From positions 248,001-312,000 of the forward strand of contig JAWHQI010000202.1 in the NCBI GenBank assembly GCA_033032865.1: DNA of 64,000 nucleotides. Reading direction: 5' to 3'. Below the pieces are notes generated by a model that worked only from the letters and a program-made list of their open reading frames with translations, searched no databases and was not told where the DNA came from. Origin of the DNA: Dactylorhiza incarnata (Eukaryota; Streptophyta; Magnoliopsida; Asparagales; Orchidaceae). This document shows, one piece after another, positions 52,728 through 63,123 of this stretch (position 1 is its first letter; every line of letters begins with the position of its first letter). The translations under genes were made by a program, and so were the position numbers.

Positions 52728-55019
52728 ATGGCACAAATCAAAGATTATGCTTCCACCAGACCACCAATGTGCAATCTTGAAAAGTTTGCAATTTGGAAAA
52801 CAAGAATCAGAATCTATATGAACTCCATTGACACTGACTTGTTCAATATTACTGTAACAGGTCCACCAAAGCCCTATAGAAAGGATGCAAATGGCAACAT
52901 CACACAAACACTTGTTCCAAGATCTGAATGGACAGAAGATGAGAAGAAGGCAAGAACTCATGATCTAAAGGCCATGAACATACTTGTCTCAACTCTCTCA
53001 GATGATATCTTTCAAAAGGTTGTCGACTGTGAATCATCCAAGGAAATTTGGGATGCCCTCACAAAGATGGTGGAAGGAAGTGCTGATGAAAAGAAAGACA
53101 AGAAGGCCCTTTTGATCTCTCAATATGAGAACTTTCAAAAGAAGGCTGAAGAAAGCATCTCTGAAATGTATGACAGATTTAGTCTGATCATCAATCAACT
53201 CAGAGACTTGGATAGAGAAATCTCTCTCACTGAGATAAATGACAAATTACTGATGAGTCTCCCTAGTTCATGGGACTCAAGAATTTGGGCAATAAGAGAT
53301 ACAAGAGGACAAAAAGAGATCTCAACAGATGCTCTCTTAGGAAAACTCAGATCCTATGAGCAGTTGCTGAAAACTAGAGAGGAGAAGGAGAGAAGAGAAA
53401 ACACCCCAAGTTCCTCAAAAAGCAGGAACATTGCTCTAAAGGCAACAGAAGAAGGAACCCCTGTCACTGAAGAAGAATTATTCAGTTTCTTGGCCAGAAG
53501 GTTTAAGAAATGGGTCAAGAAAGATGGACCAAAAAGGAAGGAGTCAAGACCAAGGTATGACAAAACACCTACTAAAGAAATAATTTGCTATTCCTGCAGA
53601 AAACCTGGACACATTGCCCCAGAATGTCCAGAGAATGCTGAAACAGAGAAGGATCTGAAAAAGAAAGATCTGAAGAAAAAGGGAAAGAAGAAAGAAAGAG
53701 GCTTCATTGCTGAAGCCTGGAGTGAAACAAACTCTGAGGATAGTTCATCCTCTGAAAGTGACAATGAAGGATCCAGACAAGAAGACATCTGCTTGATGGC
53801 CCTTGAAAATACAAAGATTGATGATAAATCATGGAGTGAAACAGGATCAGAAGAAGATCTATCCTCTGATGATGAAAAAGAAAAGAACCTCATTCTCATT
53901 GAGGAATCTGAGAATGAGGATGAGGTAAGTATGTTTGATGATATTGACTTTCAAAGTGATAGCTTTAAAAATGATTTTATGAAAATGTACCTAGATCACC
54001 TAAAAACAAATCAAGAAATTGAGGATCTAAAAGAACAAATCATTGTAGCTAAAAATCAGAAAAACATAGAAATTAACTCCTCTAAAGATTATGAATCAAT
54101 AGCTAGCAGAATAAAGAAGGAAACAGAAAGGGCTAATATAGAAAATCAGTTCCTTAAGAATAAAATATCCCAGGCAAAAGCTTTTGAAGAGTCAATAAAA
54201 ATAAGAAGCCAAACTCTTAAGGAAATTACTGAAAAACAAACACTAAGACCCAAACATCTTGGGCTAGGGGCTGATCCTTCAATCAGCCTAACTTCATCCA
54301 ACAAACCTGCTTGGATGAGCCCTGTAAAATTCACTAAACCTGTAAATTTGTTAAACCAAGAAAAAGACCCACAGGATAAGGGAGAAAAAGAAACCAAGGA
54401 AGTTGATGAAACATCTTACTATTCAGCTGATGATTCACATACTTCATCTGAAGAAACAATCAATCCAAGAAGAACAACACATAAAGGAGCAAAAATAGAG
54501 AAAGGCAAAATGAAAATTTGTGAAGACACAGATACGTCGACTTCATATCGACGCATGCACGATAATGCGTCGACTTATTCTCGACGTAACCTCTCGGATG
54601 CCTCGACCTCTACTCAACGCTTGAATAAAGACAAGTCGACATCAATTCGACGCAACTTTCCTCATGCGTCGACACCAGATCAACGCAATCTGAGGAATAC
54701 GTCGATAACAAATCAACGCAATTATCAACATACGTCGAATAGTTATCGACGCACCAATACATTCTCTCCAAAAGTCTTTCATCCTAACCCTCATTCAGGA
54801 ACCAGTCATCCTAATCATGAATTTTGTCCAAATAAACATTTCAATCCCAAACAAAATATTAATCTTAACCAAAAATCCCATCTATATTCAAATCAACATC
54901 TTTATCCTAACCAAAACATTTATCATACTCTAAATTTAAATTCCCTTAATACTAGGATAATCAAGTGCTATGTATGTAACAAAGCTGGCCACACTACCAA
55001 GCAATGCTGGTACAATTAA
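52728..55019 (+). CDS. SIRE-like gag with two CCHC zinc knuckles
   Basis: The frame is open from 52674, but the ATG at 52728 (MAQIKDYAS) fits the family better; product about 763 aa, uninterrupted. N-terminal half: UBN2-type gag with NLEKFAIWKTRI, DDIFQKVVDCESSKEIWDAL, YENFQKKAEESISEMYDRFSL and LLMSLPSSWDSRIWAIRDT. First knuckle CYSCRKPGHIAPEC (53586-53627), then a long Glu/Ser/Asp-rich stretch. The C-terminal part has a Ser/Thr/Arg-rich repeat zone (54535-54755) encoded by tcgac/cgacgc-rich DNA, an Asn/His/Pro-rich zone, and a second knuckle CYVCNKAGHTTKQC (54966-55007) at the very end. Normal SIRE gag continues into pol; here a stop follows the second knuckle. Likely packages element RNA into particles. 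Confidence 0.92.
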   Translation: MAQIKDYASTRPPMCNLEKFAIWKTRIRIYMNSIDTDLFNITVTGPPKPYRKDANGNITQTLVPRSEWTEDEKKARTHDLKAMNILVSTLSDDIFQKVVDCESSKEIWDALTKMVEGSADEKKDKKALLISQYENFQKKAEESISEMYDRFSLIINQLRDLDREISLTEINDKLLMSLPSSWDSRIWAIRDTRGQKEISTDALLGKLRSYEQLLKTREEKERRENTPSSSKSRNIALKATEEGTPVTEEELFSFLARRFKKWVKKDGPKRKESRPRYDKTPTKEIICYSCRKPGHIAPECPENAETEKDLKKKDLKKKGKKKERGFIAEAWSETNSEDSSSSESDNEGSRQEDICLMALENTKIDDKSWSETGSEEDLSSDDEKEKNLILIEESENEDEVSMFDDIDFQSDSFKNDFMKMYLDHLKTNQEIEDLKEQIIVAKNQKNIEINSSKDYESIASRIKKETERANIENQFLKNKISQAKAFEESIKIRSQTLKEITEKQTLRPKHLGLGADPSISLTSSNKPAWMSPVKFTKPVNLLNQEKDPQDKGEKETKEVDETSYYSADDSHTSSEETINPRRTTHKGAKIEKGKMKICEDTDTSTSYRRMHDNASTYSRRNLSDASTSTQRLNKDKSTSIRRNFPHASTPDQRNLRNTSITNQRNYQHTSNSYRRTNTFSPKVFHPNPHSGTSHPNHEFCPNKHFNPKQNINLNQKSHLYSNQHLYPNQNIYHTLNLNSLNTRIIKCYVCNKAGHTTKQCWYN

Positions 55020-55408
55020 TCAAACTCTCTATAAAATCTAGTTCAAAACTATCTTAGAAAACATTAGGCCAAGAAAGAAATAAAGAGAAATAAAGTTTTT
55101 TTTTTGGTCACTTCTAATCGACGCACCGTCGAAAACCAAAGTCGATTAAAATCGACGCATACGTCGATGGAAAACCCTAAATCCGACGTCGAATTCAACT
55201 CGACGTAACGTCGACTTTATGATAAAGAGCGGCAACTTTAGAATATTTTTTGGTCACATCCACTGGAATACCGAAAAAGCCTCGAATTGAGCCCTGTCTC
55301 GACGCTTCACCTGACTTAAAAAGACTCTTCAGAAACTTCCTCTTCTCTGCATCTCTTATCCTCCGTGCTCCATTGTCTACCCAATCCTTCTTACTTCTCT
55401 AATCTTCA
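55020..55408 (+). other. Intergenic spacer of the SIRE-like element
   Basis: Contains another cluster of tcgac/cgtcga motifs (55120-55220) and a C/T-rich stretch (55330-55405) just before the second ORF. It takes the position where pol begins in autonomous relatives. No TATA box is obvious. Confidence 0.6.
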
Positions 55409-57078
55409 ATGGCTCCCAAAATCAACTCGGGTTTCGACATCGACCTCGAATCCTTCCAAGCAGCAGCAGAGAACTATAAAAGCATCATTTCTCTCTTCAC
55501 TGAAGCAGGACTGAACAAGCTCATCTCCACTAGATGCAAGCTCCTGGAAATTGAGCTCACTGAGCTCATAACTCATGTTCAGGTTTCCGAACAAGGAGAA
55601 ATCCAAGGAACCCTCTATGAGACTCCAGTCTCCATTTCTGCAGACCACATTAGAGCCACCTTTGACCTCCCATCAGGTATATCCTAATGTCACCCTCATT
55701 TCAATAAAATAGGAAAAGAAAATAAGCTTTTTATAAATGACTCAACCAGTATAAAATTATTCCCCTATTAGGTGATGAATCCATTGAGCTCACACCTGAT
55801 GAAGTCAAGCAATTACTCATCACCATGAAATTCTCAAAAGAAAGACCAATCCATCTGAAAAAGATAGACTTCTCTGATGAATATAGGCTGTTGGCTGATA
55901 TAGTAGGGAAAGTTCTACTATGCAAGATCTCAGCCCATGATGCAGTGCCCAAACAGCAGCTGAACATCATGGGGGCTCTTGTGCTGAAGAAGAAGGTGGA
56001 TTGGGCCAGCTGTCTTCTCAAAATGATAGCCTCCAAATATTCCCACAAAGAAAATGCTTATATGAGAATCATGAGTCAGGTTCTCTTCCATTCCTTCCCT
56101 GACCTCTGCAGGTCAAAAGGAATTCCCATCCCTCCAGGAAAAAGGATGTCCATAGCCCTATTTTCTAAATGGGCCAGGCAAATCCCTAAGCCTGGTTCCA
56201 TTCCTGAAAGGACTCCTTCACCTCCTCAAACAAATCTCTCCTCTCTCCCATCATCATCCACACAAATATCACCTCAATCCCTTGCTCAGCATTCTTCTAT
56301 TCCTCTACCTCCTCCAGATGATAGATTCACCTCTCCACACTCATTATCTACTCCTCCTCCATCTCCTTCACATCCTTCACACCAAGAATCATCTACATCC
56401 ACTGAGGCTCTCATCACTCAGTGCATAAAATCAGCAGCTGAAAAATTCCAAGCAATGCTAGATGAGCACTGTTCCCAACTTCATTCCTCCATCCTTCACA
56501 TGCACACCCAAATAGATGGGGTCAGTGCCTCTGTGCAAGTTCTAAAGTCATCTCTCTCTTCCTCTAGAGTGACTAAGTCTTTCTTAACCTCCCTAGCCAA
56601 GAAGGTCAAGAAGGGGGAGAATCTAGATGAAGAGCAACCTTCCAATCCTAAATCTCTCTCTCACAAGTCCTCTCCTCAAAATTCTGACAAGATCCTTGGG
56701 AATGAGACAGTACCTGAGCCTCTTAATTATGAACAAACAATAGAGGTACTCAGCATAGCAAGAGAGGTTGCAGAACAAGTGACAATACTTCAAGGGGAGG
56801 ATAACAGAGTAGAAAATGAGGCTGTAAGGATAGATGGTGAACTTCAGGGGGAGCTGGAAGCTATACTAACTGATGAACAAATCAAGGAACTGGGAGCTGA
56901 GTTTGTGAATACAGCTGCAAATGAAAAAGAGCAGCAAAAAGTTGTGTTAACTGAAGCTGGGACTCAGGGGGAGCCAACTGCTGTAACTCAGGGGGAGCTG
57001 AGAATACTAACTGCTGATGAGCAACCCACCAAGGTCTTCAAAAGAAAAAGAAAGACTCCTCCTACACCACCTGAGTAG
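55409..57078 (+). CDS. Second, intron-containing gene of the SIRE-like element (putative plant transposon-type protein)
   Basis: Exon 1 is 55409-55676 and exon 2 is 55772-57078. The 95-bp intron begins gtat, ends tattag and splits a Gly codon; removing it joins PSG to DESIELTPDEV in frame, about 524 aa in all. N-terminal ~190 residues look globular (FDLPSGD, KIDFSDEYRLLADIVGKVLL, QLNIMGALVLKKKVDWASCLLKMI, VLFHSFPDLC) and recall the putative plant transposon domain that retroelements often carry (comparison from memory, low certainty). Then comes a Pro/Ser/Thr-rich linker (about 210-300), a stretch with heptad-like Leu/Val spacing, a KKVKKGE patch, and a Glu/Gln-rich tail with repeated TQGE(P/L) ending in the basic cluster KRKRKTPP, a possible nuclear signal. 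No membrane segment is seen. Function unknown. Confidence 0.75.
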
Positions 57079-57297
57079 TATTTGAGAACAATGCTGATAT
57101 ATATTTTATTGAAAAAGAACTGGTATAAATATGAAATTTGTCTATATGATTCTGGAATATCTGCTTATATGATCTCCCTCTCTAAATCTCACTTTTGATT
57201 AAGTGACATACTTCCTATCTTTTCAAATTATATGCTGAGTTGATTTTATGCTAAGACAATTTCTCCTTAAAAAGGGTTAAGACAAATAGGGGGAGAT
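57079..57297 (+). other. 3' untranslated region and polypurine tract of the SIRE-like element
   Basis: AT-rich, ending in acaaatagggggagat (57282-57297) directly before the 3' LTR. No gene. Confidence 0.75.
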
Positions 57298-58585
57298 TGT
57301 TGGGAAAATGATTTCTCTTAACCCCTAGAAATGAGTTAAAGAAAGAGTTTTATGAATGAATAACAAAGACAAAGTACATATGCGTCGAATGGTATTCGAC
57401 GCTACGTCGAAATAGAGTCGACGTCTTCTTCAGGATATGTCGAAGTAACTTTAGGAAGATTTCGACGTAGGTCCTGTCGACGCTACTCTGATTTCTAGTC
57501 GACGCATACAAAGAAGTCGACGCACCTTTGTCGACGCACATTCCTCATATCCCTCTCGACGTTGGGCTAAGATAAATTCGACGCTTACGTCGAATAGTAA
57601 TCGACGCACGTCGATTTGTTTGACAGATTTGAATCTGCGCCAGATCTCTTTCCTTCTTTTCTGAAGATCTGATTTATATAGAATGATGTTAATATTTTAT
57701 AGCCGTTCTGAATCATTCTTTCCTTCTATTTGATTCTTGGCTAAATTGATGAAATCTGTTTTGGATATTATTTGAAATCTAAATTAATATTTTCCATTTA
57801 TGATTAAATCTGCTATGGAAATATTTCTCTCTACCTAAATCTCTGGCTGCTAATTGATTCCTCTCCTATAGTACTATCTTATTACACAGAGCTATAAAAT
57901 AAAGAGCAAGTCGGCAGGAAAAAGTAGAAGAGTGATCCACCACACATTTTATGATATAGAGGAAAAGCTCCCAAAAGAAAAGAGAGATATTGAGAAAAAG
58001 CTCTGCAGCAACTTTCATCCATTTCTACTTCTGCTTCTGCTCACTGATCACTGCTGCAAACTCTGATTGCTCTCACTAAAAGAGAGAAAGGCTACAAATC
58101 TTCTTCTCTCTATAGAAGAAAGATTCAATTCTTAACTTGTGCTTCAAATCTTCTTGCTAGGAAGAAGATTCATTATTGGCTTTATTCCATTCTTTCCTTT
58201 TCATTCTTATTCACTATTGTAAAAGAGTTTTTAGAATCTCTCTTCAAAAAATTCAGTGTATTGGTTCTAAGAGTCTCCTTATCAAAAGACTCAGGGTGGT
58301 TCTAAGAGTCTCCTTATCAAAAGACTCAGTGCAAGTTAGTGAATTCCTACCAAGGGGGTAGAAGAGTGGACTACCCAAAGTTTGGGGAACCACTATATTT
58401 TCTTGTGTTGTGCTGTGGATTTTCTTTCTTACATTTGCTTTATTGTTTTAATTCTTGTTGGTGTGTGTGGGAAGCTCTAATCTGTGATCATACATATATA
58501 TATATATTAACTTTGCACAAAATATTTCAAATCTCTATTCACCCCCCCTCTAGAGAAATCTAGTGAGGTTAACTGTGCACTTTCA
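57298..58585 (+). repeat. SIRE-like 3' LTR
   Basis: 1,288 bp, same length as the 5' LTR and read as identical, so the insertion is very young relative to its neighbours. Confidence 0.96.
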
Positions 58586-58960
58586 ACACTCTTCAAAGTA
58601 AGTGGCCCTCTATCACTGCCCAAGGAAACAACCCCCACCCTCTCTACTGGATGCACAGTATTATCAGCAGTAATGATTGCATTGTTACCTGTATAGGGAT
58701 GTGCAGAAGAAAGCTTGGTCTTGTCTCCGGTAAGGTGATGACCACACCCCCAGTCCACGATCCAGTCTTCCAGATAGTTGATAGGAGCAGAAGCTCCAAC
58801 AGAAGCCGAGAAGGCTCGTCCCCAACCTCCTTCAAAGTGTCTGGCCTCAGCTTCCTCCTTCTCCGCAGTATGCCCAGCTTGGGTGACCATCTTGCAATCC
58901 TTCTTGATGTGGCCAACTTGCCACACTTGAAGCATTTCGGACCTTCCCCTTCTTCTTCCC
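58586..58960 (-). pseudogene. Copia-A protease region and gag end
   Basis: Minus-strand frame ending in LTLKS at the SIRE-like insertion (target duplication acact). It contains DWIVDWGCGHHLTGD (58746-58770), where the catalytic DSG of Copia protease is DWG, and TADNTVHPVERVGVVSLGSD. Upstream the gag knuckle (VWQVGHIKKDCKM) appears in this frame although the rest of gag is in another, so a frameshift at about 58945 breaks the knuckle. Confidence 0.9.
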
Positions 58961-59692
58961 GTCAGCCTTGGGAGCATACCCGCTTTCCTGCTGCCCAGAA
59001 GTTGAAGGCCCATAGCCTCCTCCAGCGGTCTTCTTCTTCTTATCCCACTTCTTCTTCTTCCCTGAGAAGAGCAGTTTGCCATCTCCCCCAGCCACCGACA
59101 TCCCCGCCATCTTCCTTGCCAAACTTTCTTGCAATGCAAGCAAGTTCTCCAGCTCCAACAGAGACGGCTGATTTGCCCACCCCTGCACCGACGTCACAAA
59201 GGCAACATATTCCTTCCGCAAGCCGTGGATGATGTGCCTCTTCAGCTTCGCCTCAGAGATAGGCTCATCAGGATCTAATGCTGAGATTTCAGCGCACAAG
59301 TTCTTCATCTTCAGAAAGAAAGTGGAGATAGAAAGATCTCCCTGAGCCGACCTTGCCAGCTCATTCTCCAAGAACTGTAGCCTTGCTACATTCTTCTTGT
59401 TAAACAACCCATCCAGGGCTTTCCAGATCTCTGCAGCCGATCCACATCCCAGAATGTGATCAAACAGATCAGGTGAGATTGCCCTCTTCAGAGAGAACTC
59501 TGCCTTCGCATTCGTCCTCCTCCAAGTTCTCACTTCAGCCCCATTATCTCCTTCCGGGACAACTTCCTGCGTCTGATCTCCTCCAACTACCTCCCAAAGG
59601 TCCTCACCTAGAAGATAGCTCTGCATACATGACTTCCACTTCTTGAAGTTAGTCGATGTAAGCATTTCAATTCCAAGACCCCTCGCTTCCAT
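58930..59692 (-). pseudogene. Copia-A gag
   Basis: ATG at 59692 (MEARGLGIEMLTSTNFKKWK), about 75 bp from the primer site. UBN2-type gag: SYLLGEDLWEVVGGD, LFDHILGCGSAAEIWKALDGLF, FLENELARSAQGDLSI, IIHGLRKEYVAFVTSVQGW and LENLLALQESLARKMAG, then a Lys-rich tract. Frame is uninterrupted for about 250 codons and then shifts just before the CCHC knuckle. Very close to Copia-C gag. Confidence 0.93.
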
Positions 59693-59765
59693 TGCTCTAC
59701 CACTGGTTCCTTCTTCACAAAGGCGATGGCTACTCTAAGTCACTCACTGCTCAACCACTCCAACC

Positions 59766-59779
59766 TCCCTCTGATACCA
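59766..59779 (-). other. Copia-A primer-binding site
   Basis: Minus strand TGGTATCAGAGGGA directly adjoining the LTR terminus TTTCACA. Confidence 0.9.
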
Positions 59780-61055
59780 TGTGAAATTTTTCGAATCTTT
59801 ATGAAGTGAGCAGGAGTTAGTCAACTTAGAGTTACAAGCCAAACAACCAGAAGCAAATGGAGGCAAACAACTGATCTTTATTGAAAGCAACTTCAAATTA
59901 CAAGGCAAGGCATGCTTGGCGAGACATGATTTCGCCAGCACAAACACCAAAGAGAAAAATACAAAGTTGAAGATAACACGAGACCGCACGGTCTCCCCTT
60001 GCGACCTCAGCAACTCGCCAACCCGCAGACCGCAGCCGACCTCAGAACAACACCAGACCGCTGATCAGTCCGCACCCTTCCTTTCGAACTCCTGATTCTC
60101 CCGAACTCTAGCACCACAACTCCAAGCCGCAGACCGCCCGAACACTTTCAGAGGAAGAGGTGATCGCTGCTGCCCGCACTATCCGCAGAAGCTGCACAAG
60201 AAGAGTTCAATCAGCAGACCGCCCGGTCAGATAATCTCAGACCGCAGGAAAGAAGAAAGTTCAGCTTACACTTGGTGTGTGTTAATTATTGCTGCCGATG
60301 GGTCCTATTTATAGGCGTGAGACCTGATCCAGTCACCACCCTATGAGATAAGATCACCACCCTCCAGACCGCGCGACCTGACCGGTCACACCTCGCGATC
60401 AGCAACAGTACTCCTGCTTCATTCTTGGTGAACCCGCCAGCTTCAACATCGACTATGAGAGACCGCCACTCTTACAGCAGATCGAGACTCCAAAGAAGAT
60501 CGCCACACCGCCCGAAGCTGTTCACCTCCTGTGTTCGTCCGAGACCACGAACACAGCCAGTTCGCTAACAGACCACGAACTCCTGTCCGCATGCCGGTCT
60601 CCTCCTGAGACCGCGAACAGCGACCAGCTCGCATACCAGTCTCCTCCTGAGACCGCGACCTGAGACCGCGCGACTAAGACCCTTAGTCCGTGAATACCAC
60701 CAGAAAGCCCAGTCAGCCACCAGACCGCAATCTGGAGAAAACCTGGATCAAGCTGTGTGGTCACACCAGACCTCCACAGCCTTGAAGAGGACAGCACGCC
60801 ACGCGATCAAACACAGACCGCGCACACCTGAAGACGAACAACCCGCCACGGGATCAGAGACAGACCGCGCAGCCTTCACCTTCAGCCGCCTTGGACCCAA
60901 ACCAGCGATCAAGCCAGGAGACCGCAGCTAGGCTAAGTCCAGCCAGACCGCAGCGGCAGACCGCCAGGTAGTGCGGTCACACCAGACCGCCCGACCTCCT
61001 CCCAGACCGCCCAGGTCCAAAGGCCCTCCAAACTTCCACTTCAACAATTTCAACA
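59780..61055 (-). repeat. Copia-A 5' LTR
   Basis: 1,276 bp, aligned without length change to 47106-48381, with scattered single-base differences. Minus-strand TATA at 60305-60315. Many agaccgc heptamers. Confidence 0.95.
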
Positions 61056-61182
61056 GGTCCTGCGGCGGAAGAGAGTCCCTCTTGTCCGAGTTCTATGGGA
61101 CAACTGCGGGACCGAGGAATCTACCTGGGAACCCGAGGACCAGATGCGAGAACTCTACCCCGGCCTCTTTACGTCAGGTAAC
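61056..61182 (+). pseudogene. Gypsy-1 integrase C-terminus (chromodomain-like), second part
   Basis: Directly continues the frame broken at 47105: after the duplicated ggtcc, the codons read RRKRVPLVRVLWDNCG, ESTWEPEDQMRELYPGLF. The STWEPE..M...YP motif matches EYTWEPMDLMRQHYP in the 24405-27803 pol and marks the chromodomain-like tail of a chromovirus integrase. Confidence 0.92.
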
Positions 61183-61295
61183 ACTCAAATCTTTTTGTAT
61201 TTCTTATTTTCAAGTATAGTGATTTGCTCGACTTTCAAAATACTATAACCCAATCGAATTTTCGAGGACGAAAATTTTGTTTGACTTTTTGGATT
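61183..61295 (+). other. Gypsy-1 3' tail
   Basis: Contains attttcgaggacgaaaatttt (61256-61277), the conserved TTCGAGGACGAA box found just before the polypurine tract in plant chromoviruses, then T-rich sequence up to the LTR start. The purine tract itself appears degenerate. Confidence 0.7.
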
Positions 61296-63092
61296 TGTAA
61301 CATCCCAATTTTGAATTTCTAGACCCCATCGTGATTATATGAATCGTTAGGGTTTTGTGGGCTTGGTTGGCACCCAAATGGTCGTTTGTTTCCCTATTTG
61401 GTGTTATTGACCCGACAAGTTATTCAATCCACCTACCGGGTCATATGAACCTATTCTAACCAAAACGAATATAGGACCCCGTATTTGTGTAAATTGACAC
61501 ATTAAGTCTTAGAAAACCCTATTAACACACAAATAGTGCACCATACTCGAAACTAGTCGAATCGACCAATTATGATACTTATTATTCGCGATGATCGACC
61601 TAAAATTGTGTGAAACCCAAATTATCCTGATTAGTCTAAACGCACACCGAATTATCCGACTCGACCAAATTGCCGAATAAAGATGCGGCGACTCACCGAC
61701 ACATCCAAGGGGATGCATTATGGGCCATGATTAGAGTAGACACCTCTGAAGTATCAAATTTACATTTAAATAATTTAATTAATTTATTAAATAATTGACA
61801 AATTATTAAGTAATGCTGGATAAAAATCGTGACAAACGAACCCCAATCAACACCAAAATTTTATCGCAACATTCCAATACTATTTTGAATAGGATAGGCA
61901 ATTAAAAATGTAAATAAGTACATTTAAATGATTTATGAAAATATGTTTTATAGAGTAATTAATTATTTAAATAATAAGGAGGTTTTGAGAAAAATAGATA
62001 ATGAAATTATTTTTCTCCTAAAATTTTATCATAGGGTCCCATAAGTATATAAAAGCATAATATTAATTAAAATCTAATAATTAGTGTAAAATTTAATTTT
62101 TTTGATTTAACTCTATTTAAAACACCAAATAAATAAAAATAAATAGAAAACTTTATCAAAAAATTATTAAATAATTTATAAAAATCATAAATGACCTAGG
62201 GAGGCTGCCATAAAAATTTGAATTAAAAATAAAATATATTTAATGAAAAATTCGTTTTTTTTAAGCCATTATTAATGAATTAACCCCCCCCCCCCCCCCA
62301 TTAACTCCATAATCAAGGCCAGCTAAGGGAGTTAATTCTCCCCCACTCCCAATGCCTTGGGAAGGCTGAATAGGCGGGAGAAGAGCGGTAGGGGCGGAAT
62401 TTTCAATGGGGTGGTATTAACTCCTCATTAAAATCCCTCCCAACACCCCAAAAGACCACCCCCTCCTATATAAACCCCCCTCCACTTAGGATTTCGTTTT
62501 TTCCCACCTCCACAGCCACCATCCAGCCATAGAAGAGCCCCGGTGACTTTCCGACAAGCCTCCTCCACGGACTCCGGCGAACTGCACCACTAGCAATGGC
62601 CGCGCGACGATCCCCTCACCTAAACGGCACGAATGTAAGTTCTCATGACTCCTCTTTGCCCTTAGATCTCTTCTCGTTGACCTCCGCCGTCTCCGACCAC
62701 CGGAGCCGGCGATCCCGGCCTTGGAAGCTTCGGACCACCCCCAACAACCTCCGTCGCCGATGCGGGTTTCGGCCTCGCATGGGACGTGTGAAGGGGAGGG
62801 AGGACCTCCACAACCCTTCCTCAAGGCCCTTGAGGCGAAGAGGTCCGTCGGAAACCGCTCCGGCGGCCTCCTCATTCCAAAGAGTAAATATATATATATA
62901 CAAGTTTTTTTATTTTTTTTATTTTTTCCGGCCACCGCCGGCGGCGGCCGGCCGCCGGCTGTCACCCCATAGGCGGCCCTCCCCGGGGTACTCTCGCTGG
63001 GGGTAGTGGCCGGAGCTAAAACCCTCACCGGTCGTGGTGGGGAGAGCCCGTAAGAGAAGGCCTGCATGAGTATATATTCGTGAATATGCTTA

Positions 63093-63123
<31 letters not shown>

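Larger units (their letters stand above)
51346..58585 (+). mobile_element. SIRE-like non-autonomous LTR retrotransposon carrying gag plus an extra spliced ORF
   Basis: 7,240 bp with the perfect duplication acact (51341-51345 and 58586-58590). LTRs 51346-52633 and 57298-58585 are both 1,288 bp; I noticed no difference between them on reading. The primer site tggtatcagag (52636-52646) and polypurine tract acaaatagggggagat (57282-57297) are intact. Internal content is a full-length gag and a second sense-strand gene with an intron. No protease, integrase, RT or RNase H motif occurs anywhere inside. It interrupts Copia-A on the opposite strand. Confidence 0.96.
47106..61055 (-). mobile_element. 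Copia-A: Ty1/Copia retrotransposon, inserted in Gypsy-1 and carrying a SIRE-like insertion
   Basis: Perfect duplication ggtcc (47101-47105 and 61056-61060). LTRs are 47106-48381 (3') and 59780-61055 (5'), each 1,276 bp with few differences. The primer site is 59766-59779 and the polypurine tract 48382-48392. After subtracting the SIRE-like element, Copia-A is about 6.7 kb, normal for Copia. Gag-pol is nearly complete with a frameshift, two stops and a protease active-site change. The 1-820 LTR belongs to the same family. Confidence 0.96.
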
